Shown here: one piece after another, positions 1 to 8,364 of the stretch
Position numbering within the stretch: position 1 is the first letter of the stretch
Layout: every line of letters begins with the position of its first letter
NCBI GenBank assembly: GCA_027065235.1
Contig: JAMOOR010000275.1
Coordinates: 1-35,355 of the forward strand
DNA length: 35,355 bases
Direction of reading: 5' to 3'
From: Thermotogaceae bacterium
GTDB taxonomy: Bacteria > Thermotogota > Thermotogae > Thermotogales > Thermotogaceae
Position numbers and translations under genes: made by a program
Notes under the pieces: model-generated
What the model was told of the DNA's origin: nothing
The model's database searches: none
What the model saw: only the letters and a program-made list of their open reading frames with translations

Positions 1-822
1 AAAATTCTAAGCGCCGTTGATGTTCCCATATACAACTTCAGAAGGAGGAAGGGAATACTTAAGCATGTTGTTATTAGACACGCTTTTTCGACGGATCAAA
101 CTATGGTGATATTTGTTACAAAAACAGAAGGATTCCCTCAGGCTAAAGTGTTAAAAAGGCTTCTTTTAAAAGAATTTCCGTGGATATATTCTGTAATACA
201 TGTTATGAATTCTAAAGATTCTGCGGTTTTAAGAGGCCCTTATAGAACTTTGCATGGTGAGGGCATCATAGTCGAAAAGTTTGACTGGGAAGAGTATCAG
301 ATCCCCCCAACAGCTTTCTTTCAAAGTAATTACTATATAGCTAAAAAACTTGCCAATTTTGTTTTCGAAGAAAGTGAACTTTCCGGCAGTGAAAAAGTTC
401 TTGATCTTTACAGTGGTGTTGGACTGTTTTCTCTGCGGCTATCCAGCGCAGCAAAAAGAGTGGTTGGAGTTGAATCGAGCAGAGTTTCTTACAAAGCTGC
501 CGTTTCAAATTCTCATATAAACGAAAGAAGAAACACTCAATTCGTAAATGCGGATGTTTTAGAGTTTTTGAAAGGAAGCGAAGATAACTTTGATATAGTT
601 ATAGTAGACCCTCCAAGATCGGGAATGGGGAAAGAAGTAGTTTCGGAGCTGTTAAAGATAAGCCCGAGAAAGGTGATATACATCTCCTGTGAACCATCAA
701 CTTTGGTAAGAGATGTGAAGATATTGACGGACGCTGGATACAGACTGGAAAGAGTAGTGCCTTTTGATATGTTTCCTCAAACCTTTCATGTGGAAACAGT
801 CGCAATTATCTCAAAGGAATAG
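1..822 (+). CDS. RNA uracil-C5 methyltransferase (TrmA/RlmD family), 5' end outside window
   Basis: The frame is open from base 1, so the start lies to the left; 273 residues are visible. This is the C-terminal catalytic part of a SAM-dependent enzyme that methylates C5 of uridine in rRNA or tRNA. Visible motifs: FFQSN before the methyltransferase fold, the SAM-binding loop VLDLYSGVGLFSL, the DPPRSGM motif, and ISCEPSTLVRD, which holds the catalytic Cys of the family's SCxPxTLxRD motif. The C-terminal FPQTFHVETVA is also typical. The N-terminal TRAM domain and any Fe-S cysteines would lie outside the window, so RlmD and the related paralogues cannot be told apart. An ATG at 103 is internal: the upstream codons (HVVIRHAFSTDQ) match the family. 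No convincing terminator follows. Confidence 0.9.
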   Translation, partial: KILSAVDVPIYNFRRRKGILKHVVIRHAFSTDQTMVIFVTKTEGFPQAKVLKRLLLKEFPWIYSVIHVMNSKDSAVLRGPYRTLHGEGIIVEKFDWEEYQIPPTAFFQSNYYIAKKLANFVFEESELSGSEKVLDLYSGVGLFSLRLSSAAKRVVGVESSRVSYKAAVSNSHINERRNTQFVNADVLEFLKGSEDNFDIVIVDPPRSGMGKEVVSELLKISPRKVIYISCEPSTLVRDVKILTDAGYRLERVVPFDMFPQTFHVETVAIISKE

Positions 823-976
823 ACTATTTATGCAGATAGTGGTATACATTAACAGTGTTATTATTCATGTTTTATGATACCTCCATGTAAGGATTTTTTT
901 AGCGTAGATAGGAGGTTAAAGGAAAGTAACTGGTCATTATTCTCCCGTATAGCTGGGGTTCTAAATAGGTGTATAC

Positions 977-1005
977 TTGATGAATTTGGAATGTTTGTAT
1001 ATAAT
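977..1005 (+). promoter_or_regulatory. Sigma-70-type promoter of the tRNA-Gln gene
   Basis: A -35 box TTGATG (977-982) and a perfect -10 box TATAAT (1000-1005) are separated by 17 bases. Transcription would start near 1012, about six bases before the mature tRNA. The stretch 823-976 before it shows no open reading frame with a plausible start, and I see nothing else in it. Confidence 0.75.
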
Positions 1006-1017
1006 ATCTAAGGCTGT

Positions 1018-1092
1018 TGGGAGGTCGTCTAATTGGCAGGACAGCGGACTCTGGATCCGCCGGTGGAGGTTCGAGTCCTCCCCTCCCAGCCA
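1018..1092 (+). tRNA. tRNA-Gln, anticodon CTG
   Basis: A complete 75-base cloverleaf can be folded by eye: acceptor stem TGGGAGG with CCTCCCA, D stem GTC with GAC, anticodon stem GCGGA with TCCGC around the loop CTCTGGA (anticodon CTG, reading CAG), a 4-base variable loop, and T stem GGAGG with CCTCC around TTCGAGT. The discriminator is G and the CCA end is encoded. The U1-A72 first pair is usual for bacterial tRNA-Gln and supports the identity. Confidence 0.95.
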
Positions 1093-1095
1093 GTG

Positions 1096-1129
1096 AGGGT
1101 GGCACGAAAGCCACCCTTTTCTTCTTTTT
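1096..1129 (+). terminator. Intrinsic terminator of tRNA-Gln
   Basis: Stem AGGGTGGC (1096-1103) pairs with GCCACCCT (1110-1117) around ACGAAA and is followed by a T-rich tract (TTTCTTCTTTTT). It lies four bases after the encoded CCA and just before the ribosome binding site of the next gene. Confidence 0.8.
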
Positions 1130-1144
1130 AAGGAGGTGCCACGT

Positions 1145-2854
1145 ATGATTATAGGATATGTAACTGGAAGTGAAAGAACCTCTCCATATGAATTTTTCAT
1201 AAGAATGAAAAGCGACTTGGGGAAATTACCAAATTACGTTCCAAGAGTGGGAGAAATCATTAGGGTTCCGTTTGAATATAAGAATCAGGGGAAAATTGTT
1301 ATATATGGGGTTATAACCGAGGTAACATCGAGTTGGGATGGTTATCAGATGCCAGGTTTTGAAGAAAGACTTGTTATAGAGAAAAAAGCAAAGATGGCGT
1401 TAAGAACGTTCACAGCGAAAGCTATAACAACGAGGATTATCTCAGAAAAAAACAAATTCAACCCACCTGACGTTCCGCCAATTCCTGGAAGTCCCGTTTA
1501 CTTAGCAGAAGGGGAAGAAATTGCGATAGGACTTTCCTTTGATGAAATAAAGGAAAAAGGCAAAGCATTACCCGTCGGAATACTTGATAATGGTTATCCT
1601 GCTTACGTTGATCTTGATTATATTCTTGGAGAAAACGGGGCTCACATCAACATTTCCGGGCAATCGGGAGTGGCTTCAAAAACCTCCTATATGACATTTC
1701 TTATGAGGTCGATTATTGATACTTTAAGAGGAAGAATTGAACCGATCTTCATTGTGTTCAATGTCAAAGGTCAAAGTTTAATGTTTTTAGATGAACCCAG
1801 CAGAAAGTGGCAAGATTCGTTGAACACAAGTCAAGGTAAAAGGTGGCTTGATATGTACAAAAAATTGGGTATAAATCCAAAACCTTTTGAAAACATAGAA
1901 TTTTATGCTGTAAGGGAGAATACCGTTACGACGAAACCAAATTCACTTAGAAATTCTGCTAAGACATATTGGTGGAATACTAAAGAATTTTTTGAGAATG
2001 ATTTATTTGAACTTATTTTTGACCCTGATGAGCTTTCAAGGAATAGTAACTTGATGCTCGCTGTAGTTACAGTTGAGGAATTCATATTGGAAAGATTGGA
2101 GAGAAAGAACTGGAAAAATGATAAAGAGGTTCCAAAAGATAGTTATGAGTTGGTAAGGTTGATTGCAAACAAAGAATCGGAATTGCATAGGAGACTTCAG
2201 GAGGAAGGGATTCATAGATCGACTATAAAGCTTCTTCAAAGAAGAGTCCAGCTTGCATCTAAAAGTGGGTTAGAACTTTTGTGGCATAGAGATGAAAACA
2301 GTTATAACAAGATAAATTGGAAGGTAAAAGGGAAGATAACTGTTGTTGATATATCTAGGCTCAGAACGAAAATGCAAGCGGTTGTTGTTGGTGCGTTGTT
2401 AAAGGATGTAGTAAGGGCAAAGGAGAAAGACGCAAGTTTCATTGATATACCCGTATTTATTTTAATAGACGAATTAAACAAATACTCGCCTAGGTCTGAA
2501 AGGAGCGAAATAGCTTCTATATTCAGGGATGTTTCAGAAAGAGGAAGGTCCTTCGGAATAATTCTCATGGGAGCGGAGCAAACCGCATCGGAAGTAGATT
2601 ACAGAGTAGTGACCCAAGCTTCTACCACTGTAGTTGGAAGGCAAAAGTGGGTAGAATTACAAAAGAGTGAGTATGGACATCTTCTTCCAGAACAAAAGAG
2701 AAAAGCAGCTACTCTTGGGAAAGGTGAGATGATAATCGATCAACCGTTTTTAAGGGTTCCAATAAAGATAAGTTTTCCATTCCCAGCATGGGTTTTGAGT
2801 GAAAAAGATAGAGGAATTAGTGATAGGGAGATAGACATGCTCTACGAGGTGTAA
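1145..2854 (+). CDS. HerA-like P-loop ATPase with N-terminal barrel domain
   Basis: A 569-residue protein resembling the HerA/FtsK-type ATPases (DUF87 group). The first ~90 residues look like the small beta-barrel seen at the start of HerA proteins. A Walker A motif GQSGVASKT lies at residues 172-180 (Lys179), and the Walker B run FILIDE ends at Asp442-Glu443, followed by an arginine-rich sensor region (SERGRSFGIILMGAEQT). HerA proteins are hexameric DNA-translocating ATPases that usually work with the nuclease NurA; no nuclease gene is visible next to it. I chose ATG 1145 because AAGGAGG (1130-1136) sits at the right distance; a GTG at 1136 overlaps this ribosome binding site. It seems to be a single-gene unit between two terminators, with no obvious promoter in the few bases after the tRNA terminator, so read-through from the tRNA promoter is possible. 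Confidence 0.75.
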   Translation: MIIGYVTGSERTSPYEFFIRMKSDLGKLPNYVPRVGEIIRVPFEYKNQGKIVIYGVITEVTSSWDGYQMPGFEERLVIEKKAKMALRTFTAKAITTRIISEKNKFNPPDVPPIPGSPVYLAEGEEIAIGLSFDEIKEKGKALPVGILDNGYPAYVDLDYILGENGAHINISGQSGVASKTSYMTFLMRSIIDTLRGRIEPIFIVFNVKGQSLMFLDEPSRKWQDSLNTSQGKRWLDMYKKLGINPKPFENIEFYAVRENTVTTKPNSLRNSAKTYWWNTKEFFENDLFELIFDPDELSRNSNLMLAVVTVEEFILERLERKNWKNDKEVPKDSYELVRLIANKESELHRRLQEEGIHRSTIKLLQRRVQLASKSGLELLWHRDENSYNKINWKVKGKITVVDISRLRTKMQAVVVGALLKDVVRAKEKDASFIDIPVFILIDELNKYSPRSERSEIASIFRDVSERGRSFGIILMGAEQTASEVDYRVVTQASTTVVGRQKWVELQKSEYGHLLPEQKRKAATLGKGEMIIDQPFLRVPIKISFPFPAWVLSEKDRGISDREIDMLYEV

Positions 2855-2862
2855 GAGTAAGG

Positions 2863-2890
2863 AAGGGGCGGTGCAGCTCGCCCCTTTCTT
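2863..2890. terminator. Bidirectional terminator between convergent genes
   Basis: Stem AAGGGGCG (2863-2870) pairs with CGCCCCTT (2879-2886) around an 8-base loop, flanked by T-rich sequence on the plus side and A-rich sequence on the other. It serves the plus-strand ATPase gene, and its edge overlaps the stop codon of the minus-strand gene at 2889-2891. Confidence 0.75.
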
Positions 2891-4598
2891 ATGATTCTCT
2901 TAACAGACTTAATAAGGCTTTTGCAGCTATTTTTGGTCCTTTCTCTTCCATTCCAAAAACTCCCAGTTGCGTGTAAAGTTCACCCACGAACACCTTATCA
3001 CTAAAAAGCTTTTTGAAAAATTTCTCCACTATCTTTTCGTGAATTTCTCTTTTCTGGACTGCACCGAAAGGATTAGCGAAGTAGCTAGTAGTTAATCCTT
3101 TCTCATGAGTTGTAGATTTTGCCATTCTTTTTCCTTCAGAAAATACCTTGACTGCTTCCTCAATGGTGTTGAACTTTTTCACCGCTGGTTCATCATCTTC
3201 TAGTTCTTTATAATTGTTGGCGTAAAGAAGATAATCTACTTTCCAAGGTGTTATTATTACGTCATAGTTTCCAAATGGGACAATTACTCTGGAATTTACC
3301 GCACCCGGATTTATGAATATGCTTCTATCCATGGTGGCGTATGCATACTCTTTCGGTAGGTCGTCAAGACGGACAAAGGCACCTATCTCCGTTCCGTAAG
3401 CAACCACTTTGCCGTTTTCTATAACCAAGGTTGCCATATCATCAGCAATCATCTCAATTTTTTTAACGTAGCTGTCTTTCAGTCTAACCAATGCTTCCAA
3501 AGTTTCTGATTTTCCAGCACCGCTGTCACCAACGAGAGCGATAATCTTTGATTTTCCATTGTCAAAGGTTATCTTAGCTACAGCTCCATGGAGCGGTAGA
3601 TTCCCATTTTCTATCTGAATTAAATTGTGGAGGGTTAAAATCATTTTCTTCATGTATCCAAAGTAGTCATTTTCCTTTAAAGCAGGTATAAGACCTGCAT
3701 ATATATTGTATTTCGTATCGTAATAGGCTACTCCATTTTTCTCATCATCCTTCACGAATTTTTCAGAAATTCCAAAAAATACAACAGCGTCAGGAAAATC
3801 TTCAAATTCTTCGAAGTCACCTAATTTAAAGAGATTTAAAAGTCCTGAAAGATGCGCCAAGAACTCTTTTTGGGTATAGATGAGCATTTTGAGCTTTCCA
3901 ACTTTTATTGGTATTCCAAGCCAATAACCATTCAATTTTAATTTATCAATGACATCACCCTTTTTTACAGGAAAAACTCCTTTTCTTTTATTTGTCCATG
4001 TTTCAAATACCACAGGTGGGTAAAGAACTCCACCCCAAACAGACGGAACATTGAACCCAAGTTTTTTCGAAATCTCCAGTTTATCAACCAGAAAGGCTGC
4101 TTGAACACCACTGGGAAGCTGCCGCAAAACTTTACCAACACTGTTGTTTATATGGAATAAAAGTTCTCTGTATGTAGAGCGGACTAGCGATGCAAAGTTA
4201 TCCCCAGCTTTTGCAAGCTTGTATTCATAGTAGAGTCTTTTAACACTGTTTTCATAAGGAAGCTTTATAACCATGAACCTGTGTCTCTCTCTCCAGAAAT
4301 TGTAAAGTTTTTCGACAAATTCAGCAGCAGCGTCTCTGTTGTAGTCCAACGATTCAGGAATTGTGAGTACTAAAGATAAGAATGTAGTTACGATGCTTTC
4401 TGAGCTTTTTGAACTTTCATCATGACAATAGTTGGAGGTTAAATCATCAATTTCTTTGAGAAATTTTGAGATTTTTGTGTCGTTTTCGTATTCGAGTATC
4501 AATTCCTTTACCAGCTCTTTGAATGTTTCTGATTTTAAAATTTGAGAAGGTGCGATATATTCAATAGAGCCATCTACAACGACGCTTCTTGATTCAAT
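2889..4598 (-). CDS. HPr kinase/PEP carboxykinase-type P-loop protein, unknown function; probable ATT start
   Basis: A protein of about 569 residues. The C-terminal half has a Walker A motif GDSGAGKSETLEAL (Lys331 counting from the TTG at 4502) followed by MIADDMATL. This GxSGxGKSE...ADD pattern is that of HPr kinase/phosphorylase, and the later segment MAKSTTHEKGLTTSYFANPFG and FVGELYTQLG recalls ATP-dependent PEP carboxykinase. The N-terminal half (about 300 residues) has no recognised domain. The first standard start codon in frame is TTG 4502, which has no separate ribosome binding site. The frame stays open and protein-like for 32 more codons to an ATT at 4596-4598, six bases after AAAGGGGGAG (4605-4614), so I place the start there as an inference. 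Substrate unknown; a metabolite or protein kinase, or a PEPCK-like enzyme, are all possible. It stands alone and is divergent from the liv operon. Confidence 0.6.
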   Translation of the reverse strand: MESRSVVVDGSIEYIAPSQILKSETFKELVKELILEYENDTKISKFLKEIDDLTSNYCHDESSKSSESIVTTFLSLVLTIPESLDYNRDAAAEFVEKLYNFWRERHRFMVIKLPYENSVKRLYYEYKLAKAGDNFASLVRSTYRELLFHINNSVGKVLRQLPSGVQAAFLVDKLEISKKLGFNVPSVWGGVLYPPVVFETWTNKRKGVFPVKKGDVIDKLKLNGYWLGIPIKVGKLKMLIYTQKEFLAHLSGLLNLFKLGDFEEFEDFPDAVVFFGISEKFVKDDEKNGVAYYDTKYNIYAGLIPALKENDYFGYMKKMILTLHNLIQIENGNLPLHGAVAKITFDNGKSKIIALVGDSGAGKSETLEALVRLKDSYVKKIEMIADDMATLVIENGKVVAYGTEIGAFVRLDDLPKEYAYATMDRSIFINPGAVNSRVIVPFGNYDVIITPWKVDYLLYANNYKELEDDEPAVKKFNTIEEAVKVFSEGKRMAKSTTHEKGLTTSYFANPFGAVQKREIHEKIVEKFFKKLFSDKVFVGELYTQLGVFGMEEKGPKIAAKALLSLLRES

Positions 4599-4657
4599 AA
4601 CAATCTCCCCCTTTCTTAAGACTTTAGGAATATTATTATGAATTTTTAAAAATGTAA

Positions 4658-4687
4658 ATGATATAGATACAATGTTATTTGAAACAA
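4658..4687 (-). promoter_or_regulatory. Putative promoter of the HPrK/PEPCK-like gene
   Basis: Read on the minus strand, TTGTTT (4682-4687) and TATCAT (4658-4663) are 18 bases apart. A transcript would start near 4651 and carry the strong ribosome binding site at 4605-4614. Its -35 box overlaps that of the divergent liv promoter. Confidence 0.4.
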
Positions 4688-4706
4688 GTAAATTTTATGC
4701 TATAAT
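4679..4706 (+). promoter_or_regulatory. Sigma-70-type promoter of the liv operon
   Basis: TTGAAA (4679-4684), 16 bases, then a perfect TATAAT (4701-4706) preceded by TGC, an extended -10. This is one of the best promoter matches in the window. It leaves a leader of about 60 bases before livH, whose ribosome binding site is GGGGGTGA near 4759-4766. Confidence 0.7.
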
Positions 4707-4772
4707 ACCACAAACATTTTTGGTGTAATATTGGGAGGGAGACGTTCACAAATCTTTCGGGGGTGATAGTGA

Positions 4773-5687
4773 ATGGGGTTCAGTCCAGGTAGCTTTTTCT
4801 TGCAAAATCTGTTCAACGCGATCATGCTTGGTGGACTATATGCATTGATCGCGGTTGGATACACTATGGTATATGGTATCTTGAGATTGATCAACTTTGC
4901 CCACGGTGATATCATGATGATGGGCGTCTATTTTGCTTTCTATGCAGCAACTATACTTTCCTTAAGTCCTATCCCCGCAGCAGTTGTAGCTGTACTAGGA
5001 GCGGCCGGACTTGGTTTCTTAATCGATAGGATAGCGTATAAACCTTTGAGAAATGCTCCAAGAATATCCGCACTTATCACCGCAATTGCTATGTCGTTTT
5101 TCCTTGAAAGTTTTGCAGTAGTTGTTTTTGGCGCAATTCCAAAGTCGTTTCTTTCCGTATTCAAGGACAGAACTATACTTAACAAGGTTCTTACCATCGG
5201 AGGGGCAAGGATACCTCTTTTAACATTCTTAGTCATTGTACTTACGGCGGGTATATTCGCCGTTGTGTTCTGGATAGTTTACAAGACAAAGATAGGAATG
5301 GCTATGAGAGCCATTTCGATGGATATACCAACCACATCCCTTATGGGAATAAATGTTGATATGGTTATAGGTTTCACTTTTGCTCTCGGTTCAGCTCTAG
5401 CCGCTGCAAGTGGCATAATGTGGGCAATGAGGTATCCCAACGTATACCCCTACATGGGATTCATGCCAGGAATGAAAGCCTTCATTGCGGCAGTCGTAGG
5501 TGGAATAGGTTCTATACCTGGTGCTATTGTTGGAGGTCTTATCCTCGGAGCTATAGAAATATTTGCGGTTGCGTACTTTCCAGATTTGTCAGGATACAGA
5601 GACGCATTTTCCTTCATAATACTCATTGTCATTCTTCTCATAAAGCCATCTGGAATATTAGGTAAAAAAGCCATAGAGAAGGTGTGA
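4773..5687 (+). CDS. livH: Branched-chain amino acid ABC transporter permease LivH
   Basis: A 304-residue integral membrane protein of the LivH family, one of the two permeases of a HAAT-type amino acid importer. The N-terminus (NAIMLGGLYALIAVGYTMVYGI) followed by LRLINFAHGD is the classic LivH opening, and hydrophobic helices run through the protein. The loop MGINVDMVIGFTFALGSALAAASG and the GGIGSIPGAIVGG motif near the C-terminus are family hallmarks. It is the first gene of livH-M-G-F-CBS-J, with livM starting four bases after its stop. The family usually imports leucine, isoleucine and valine but members also carry other amides, so the substrate is an inference. Confidence 0.93.
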   Translation: MGFSPGSFFLQNLFNAIMLGGLYALIAVGYTMVYGILRLINFAHGDIMMMGVYFAFYAATILSLSPIPAAVVAVLGAAGLGFLIDRIAYKPLRNAPRISALITAIAMSFFLESFAVVVFGAIPKSFLSVFKDRTILNKVLTIGGARIPLLTFLVIVLTAGIFAVVFWIVYKTKIGMAMRAISMDIPTTSLMGINVDMVIGFTFALGSALAAASGIMWAMRYPNVYPYMGFMPGMKAFIAAVVGGIGSIPGAIVGGLILGAIEIFAVAYFPDLSGYRDAFSFIILIVILLIKPSGILGKKAIEKV

Positions 5688-5691
5688 GAGC

Positions 5692-6762
5692 ATGGTGGAG
5701 AAGAGGCTAAAAACATCAACAAAAGTTTGGCTCACCATTATCTTTATAATTTTCATGGGTTTTCTTTTATGGATAGCTGATAGAACTTTTGATGATTACA
5801 AATTAAGAGTTTTGCGGCTTATTGCAATATATGGAATAATGGCGGTGAGTCTGAACCTCATAAATGGAATAACTGGTGTCTTCTCTTTGGGACATGCAGG
5901 ATTTATCCTTATAGGAGCTTACACCGCGTCACTCCTTACGTTGACACCAGAACAGAAGGCAATGTCGTTTTTGTTTGGAATACAACCGTGGATTGAAAAA
6001 CTTCACACAGATTTCTTTACAGCAACAATAGCTGGTGGAGCTATGGCGGCGTTCTTCGCGTTTCTGATAGGATGGCCTGTTTTGAAACTTTACGGTGATT
6101 ACCTTGCCATTGCTTCATTGGGATTTGCAGAGGTTGTTAGGATTTGGGCGAACAACGCAATGACAATAACAAACGGTCCTCTAGGGCTTAAAGCTATACC
6201 AGAGTACTCCAATACATGGTGGGTTTATGGATGGTTGTTATTTACAGTAGCTTTTATATCAAGCTTGGTATATAGTTCTTATGGTAGGGCACTAAAAGCT
6301 ATAAGGGAAGATGAAATAGCTGCAAGAGCTATGGGAATAAATGTGTTCAAACACCAGCTCCTTGCTTTTGTAGTTGGAGCGTTCTTTGCAGGAGTTTCAG
6401 GATCGCTCTATGCACATTGGCTTACGACAATTGATCCAAGGCTTACAACGATGGGGCCAATGCTCACCTTTTATATATTAATAATGATAGTTCTTGGCGG
6501 ACTTGGAAGTATAACTGGCTCTTTGATAGGTGCAGCAATCTTTGCAATACTCTTTGAATGGCTTAGGAACTTGGAGCAGCCATTTACATTCTTTGGAATT
6601 CATGTTCCTGGAATACCAGGGATGAGAATATTGGTTGTTTCGGTGATATTTATACTTGTTATGATCTTCTGGCAGAGGGGAATCATGGGAAGAGAAGAGC
6701 TTACTTGGGAAAACCTTTACAGATGGTTCTCAAAGTTAAAGCGGGAAGGTGAAAAGTCATGA
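5692..6762 (+). CDS. livM: Branched-chain amino acid ABC transporter permease LivM
   Basis: A 356-residue permease, partner of LivH. It has a short basic N-terminus, then hydrophobic segments with the LivM signature LNLINGITGVFSLGHAGF (residues ~50-68), the coupling-helix region GRALKAIREDEIAARAMGIN, and a GGLGSITGSLIGAAIF segment. The C-terminal ~35 residues are hydrophilic and probably cytoplasmic. The gene starts at ATG 5692 four bases after livH and overlaps the start of livG by four bases (ATGA), so translation is probably coupled. An insert between helices (residues ~85-115, including FGIQPWIEKLHTD) is polar and may be an outside loop. Confidence 0.93.
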   Translation: MVEKRLKTSTKVWLTIIFIIFMGFLLWIADRTFDDYKLRVLRLIAIYGIMAVSLNLINGITGVFSLGHAGFILIGAYTASLLTLTPEQKAMSFLFGIQPWIEKLHTDFFTATIAGGAMAAFFAFLIGWPVLKLYGDYLAIASLGFAEVVRIWANNAMTITNGPLGLKAIPEYSNTWWVYGWLLFTVAFISSLVYSSYGRALKAIREDEIAARAMGINVFKHQLLAFVVGAFFAGVSGSLYAHWLTTIDPRLTTMGPMLTFYILIMIVLGGLGSITGSLIGAAIFAILFEWLRNLEQPFTFFGIHVPGIPGMRILVVSVIFILVMIFWQRGIMGREELTWENLYRWFSKLKREGEKS

Positions 6763-7637
6763 CAGAAGTCGCTAGAAAACCACAGGAAGAAGTTAAAACG
6801 AGCGAAGAATTTCTTCTTAAACTTGATCACGTGACAATGCAATTTGGAGGATTGATCGCAGTTAATGATTTCGATAATGGAGTTAAAAAATATGAGCTTT
6901 TGGGACTTATAGGTCCTAACGGTGCTGGAAAAACGACGGTGTTCAATGTTGTAACCGGCATATACTATCCAACGAAGGGAAGGGTAATATTTGATGGAAT
7001 AGATATTACTCCGCTTAAACCACATCAAATAACGCACCTTGGTATTGCAAGGACATTCCAGAATATAAAGCTTTTTTACGACTTGACAGTTCTTGATAAT
7101 GTTTTAGTTGCACAGCACCATGAACTTTCAAATCCCGATGCTGATAGGATATTGAAAAAGCATGGCAAACCGCCAAAGAATACTAAAAAATTTTGGTTCT
7201 GGAGAGCGGTATCGAAGCTTGGATATATAAAAAAGGAAAAGGAGATGGTTGAAAGAGCAAAAGAACTTATAGAAAGGGTAGGCCTATCGCATGTTATGTA
7301 TGAAAAAGCTTCTGCGCTCCCATATGGAGAGCAAAGAAAGTTAGAGATTGCAAGAGCCTTGGCTACAAAGCCAAAATTGCTTCTTCTTGACGAACCTGCC
7401 GCAGGAATGAACCCAAAAGAATCAGAAGATCTAATGGAGTTCATTAAAAGACTCAAGAACGAATTTAAAGTCACTATATTCCTTATAGAACATGATATGA
7501 AAGTCGTTATGGGAATATGTGAAAGAATAATAGTTATGGACTATGGAAAGATCATAGCAGAAGGCACACCAGAAGAAATCCAGAGTAATCCAAGGGTTAT
7601 TGAGGCTTACCTTGGAAAGGAGTGGAAAAATGTCTGA
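6759..7637 (+). CDS. livG: Branched-chain amino acid ABC transporter ATPase LivG
   Basis: A 292-residue ATPase subunit that drives LivHM. Walker A GPNGAGKTT has Lys58; the Q-loop region is ARTFQNIKLF; the signature is LPYGEQRKLEIARAL, the LivG form of LSGGQ; Walker B is LLLLDEPAAGMNP; the switch His is in LIEHDMKVV. Between Q-loop and signature there is a charged insert (residues ~115-165) as is usual for LivG rather than LivF. The first ~18 residues are polar and probably disordered. It overlaps livM by four bases and livF by eight. Confidence 0.93.
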   Translation: MTEVARKPQEEVKTSEEFLLKLDHVTMQFGGLIAVNDFDNGVKKYELLGLIGPNGAGKTTVFNVVTGIYYPTKGRVIFDGIDITPLKPHQITHLGIARTFQNIKLFYDLTVLDNVLVAQHHELSNPDADRILKKHGKPPKNTKKFWFWRAVSKLGYIKKEKEMVERAKELIERVGLSHVMYEKASALPYGEQRKLEIARALATKPKLLLLDEPAAGMNPKESEDLMEFIKRLKNEFKVTIFLIEHDMKVVMGICERIIVMDYGKIIAEGTPEEIQSNPRVIEAYLGKEWKNV

Positions 7638-8352
7638 AGAAATAGTTCTTAATATAGAGAATTTGCACGTTTACTATGGAGCTATCCATGCTATAAAGGG
7701 AATTTCCGTTAAGGTTCCAAAAGGAAAGATAATAACTTTGATAGGCGCAAACGGTGCGGGTAAGACAACAACGTTGTCTACGATAGCGGGTCTTGTGAAG
7801 GCGAAAAGTGGAAAAATAACTTACAACGGTGTAGATATAACCAACAAGCCTGCTCACACCATAAACAGGATGGGAATAGCGCTTGTCCCAGAGGGGAGAA
7901 GAATATTTCCTGAATTAACGGTTTATGAGAACTTAATGATGGGAGCTTTCAATAGAAAGGATAAAGAAGGCATTAAACAAGATCTTGAATGGGTTTTCGA
8001 ACTCTTTCCGAGGCTTAAAGAAAGGCTATCCCAGCTTGGTGGTACACTCTCTGGAGGAGAACAACAGATGCTTGCAATAAGTAGAGCTTTGATGAGCAGG
8101 CCTAAACTTTTGATGATGGATGAGCCTTCCTTGGGATTGGCACCAATACTTGTTGAAGAGGTTTTTGAGGTCATAAAGAAAATAAACGAAGAAGGAACTA
8201 CCATACTTCTTGTTGAACAAAACGCCTTTGGAGCTCTTAAGATATCACACTATGGATACGTTCTTGAGACAGGAAGTATAGTTCTTGAAGGTCCGTCGGA
8301 AGAGCTTCTTGCCAACGAAATGGTTAAGAAAGCATATCTTGGTATGGGATAA
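7630..8352 (+). CDS. livF: Branched-chain amino acid ABC transporter ATPase LivF
   Basis: A 240-residue second ATPase of the importer. Walker A GANGAGKTTT has Lys45; the Q-loop region includes VPEGRRIFPELTVYENL, a LivF hallmark; the signature is LSGGEQQMLAISRAL; Walker B is LLMMDEPSLGLAP; and the H-loop position reads LLVEQNAF, a Gln-Asn replacement that is normal in LivF. ATG 7630 is chosen because AAAGGAGTGG lies just before it inside livG, and the protein then opens as the family does. A GTG-type upstream start at 7600 would add ten residues that belong to the end of livG in another frame. Confidence 0.93.
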   Translation: MSEEIVLNIENLHVYYGAIHAIKGISVKVPKGKIITLIGANGAGKTTTLSTIAGLVKAKSGKITYNGVDITNKPAHTINRMGIALVPEGRRIFPELTVYENLMMGAFNRKDKEGIKQDLEWVFELFPRLKERLSQLGGTLSGGEQQMLAISRALMSRPKLLMMDEPSLGLAPILVEEVFEVIKKINEEGTTILLVEQNAFGALKISHYGYVLETGSIVLEGPSEELLANEMVKKAYLGMG

Positions 8353-8364
8353 GGGGGTGGAAAT

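Noticed and set aside
823-976. Possible small gene between the methyltransferase gene and the tRNA promoter
   Set aside because: A TAGGAGG motif is present near 908, but no ATG, GTG or TTG with an open frame follows at a suitable distance.
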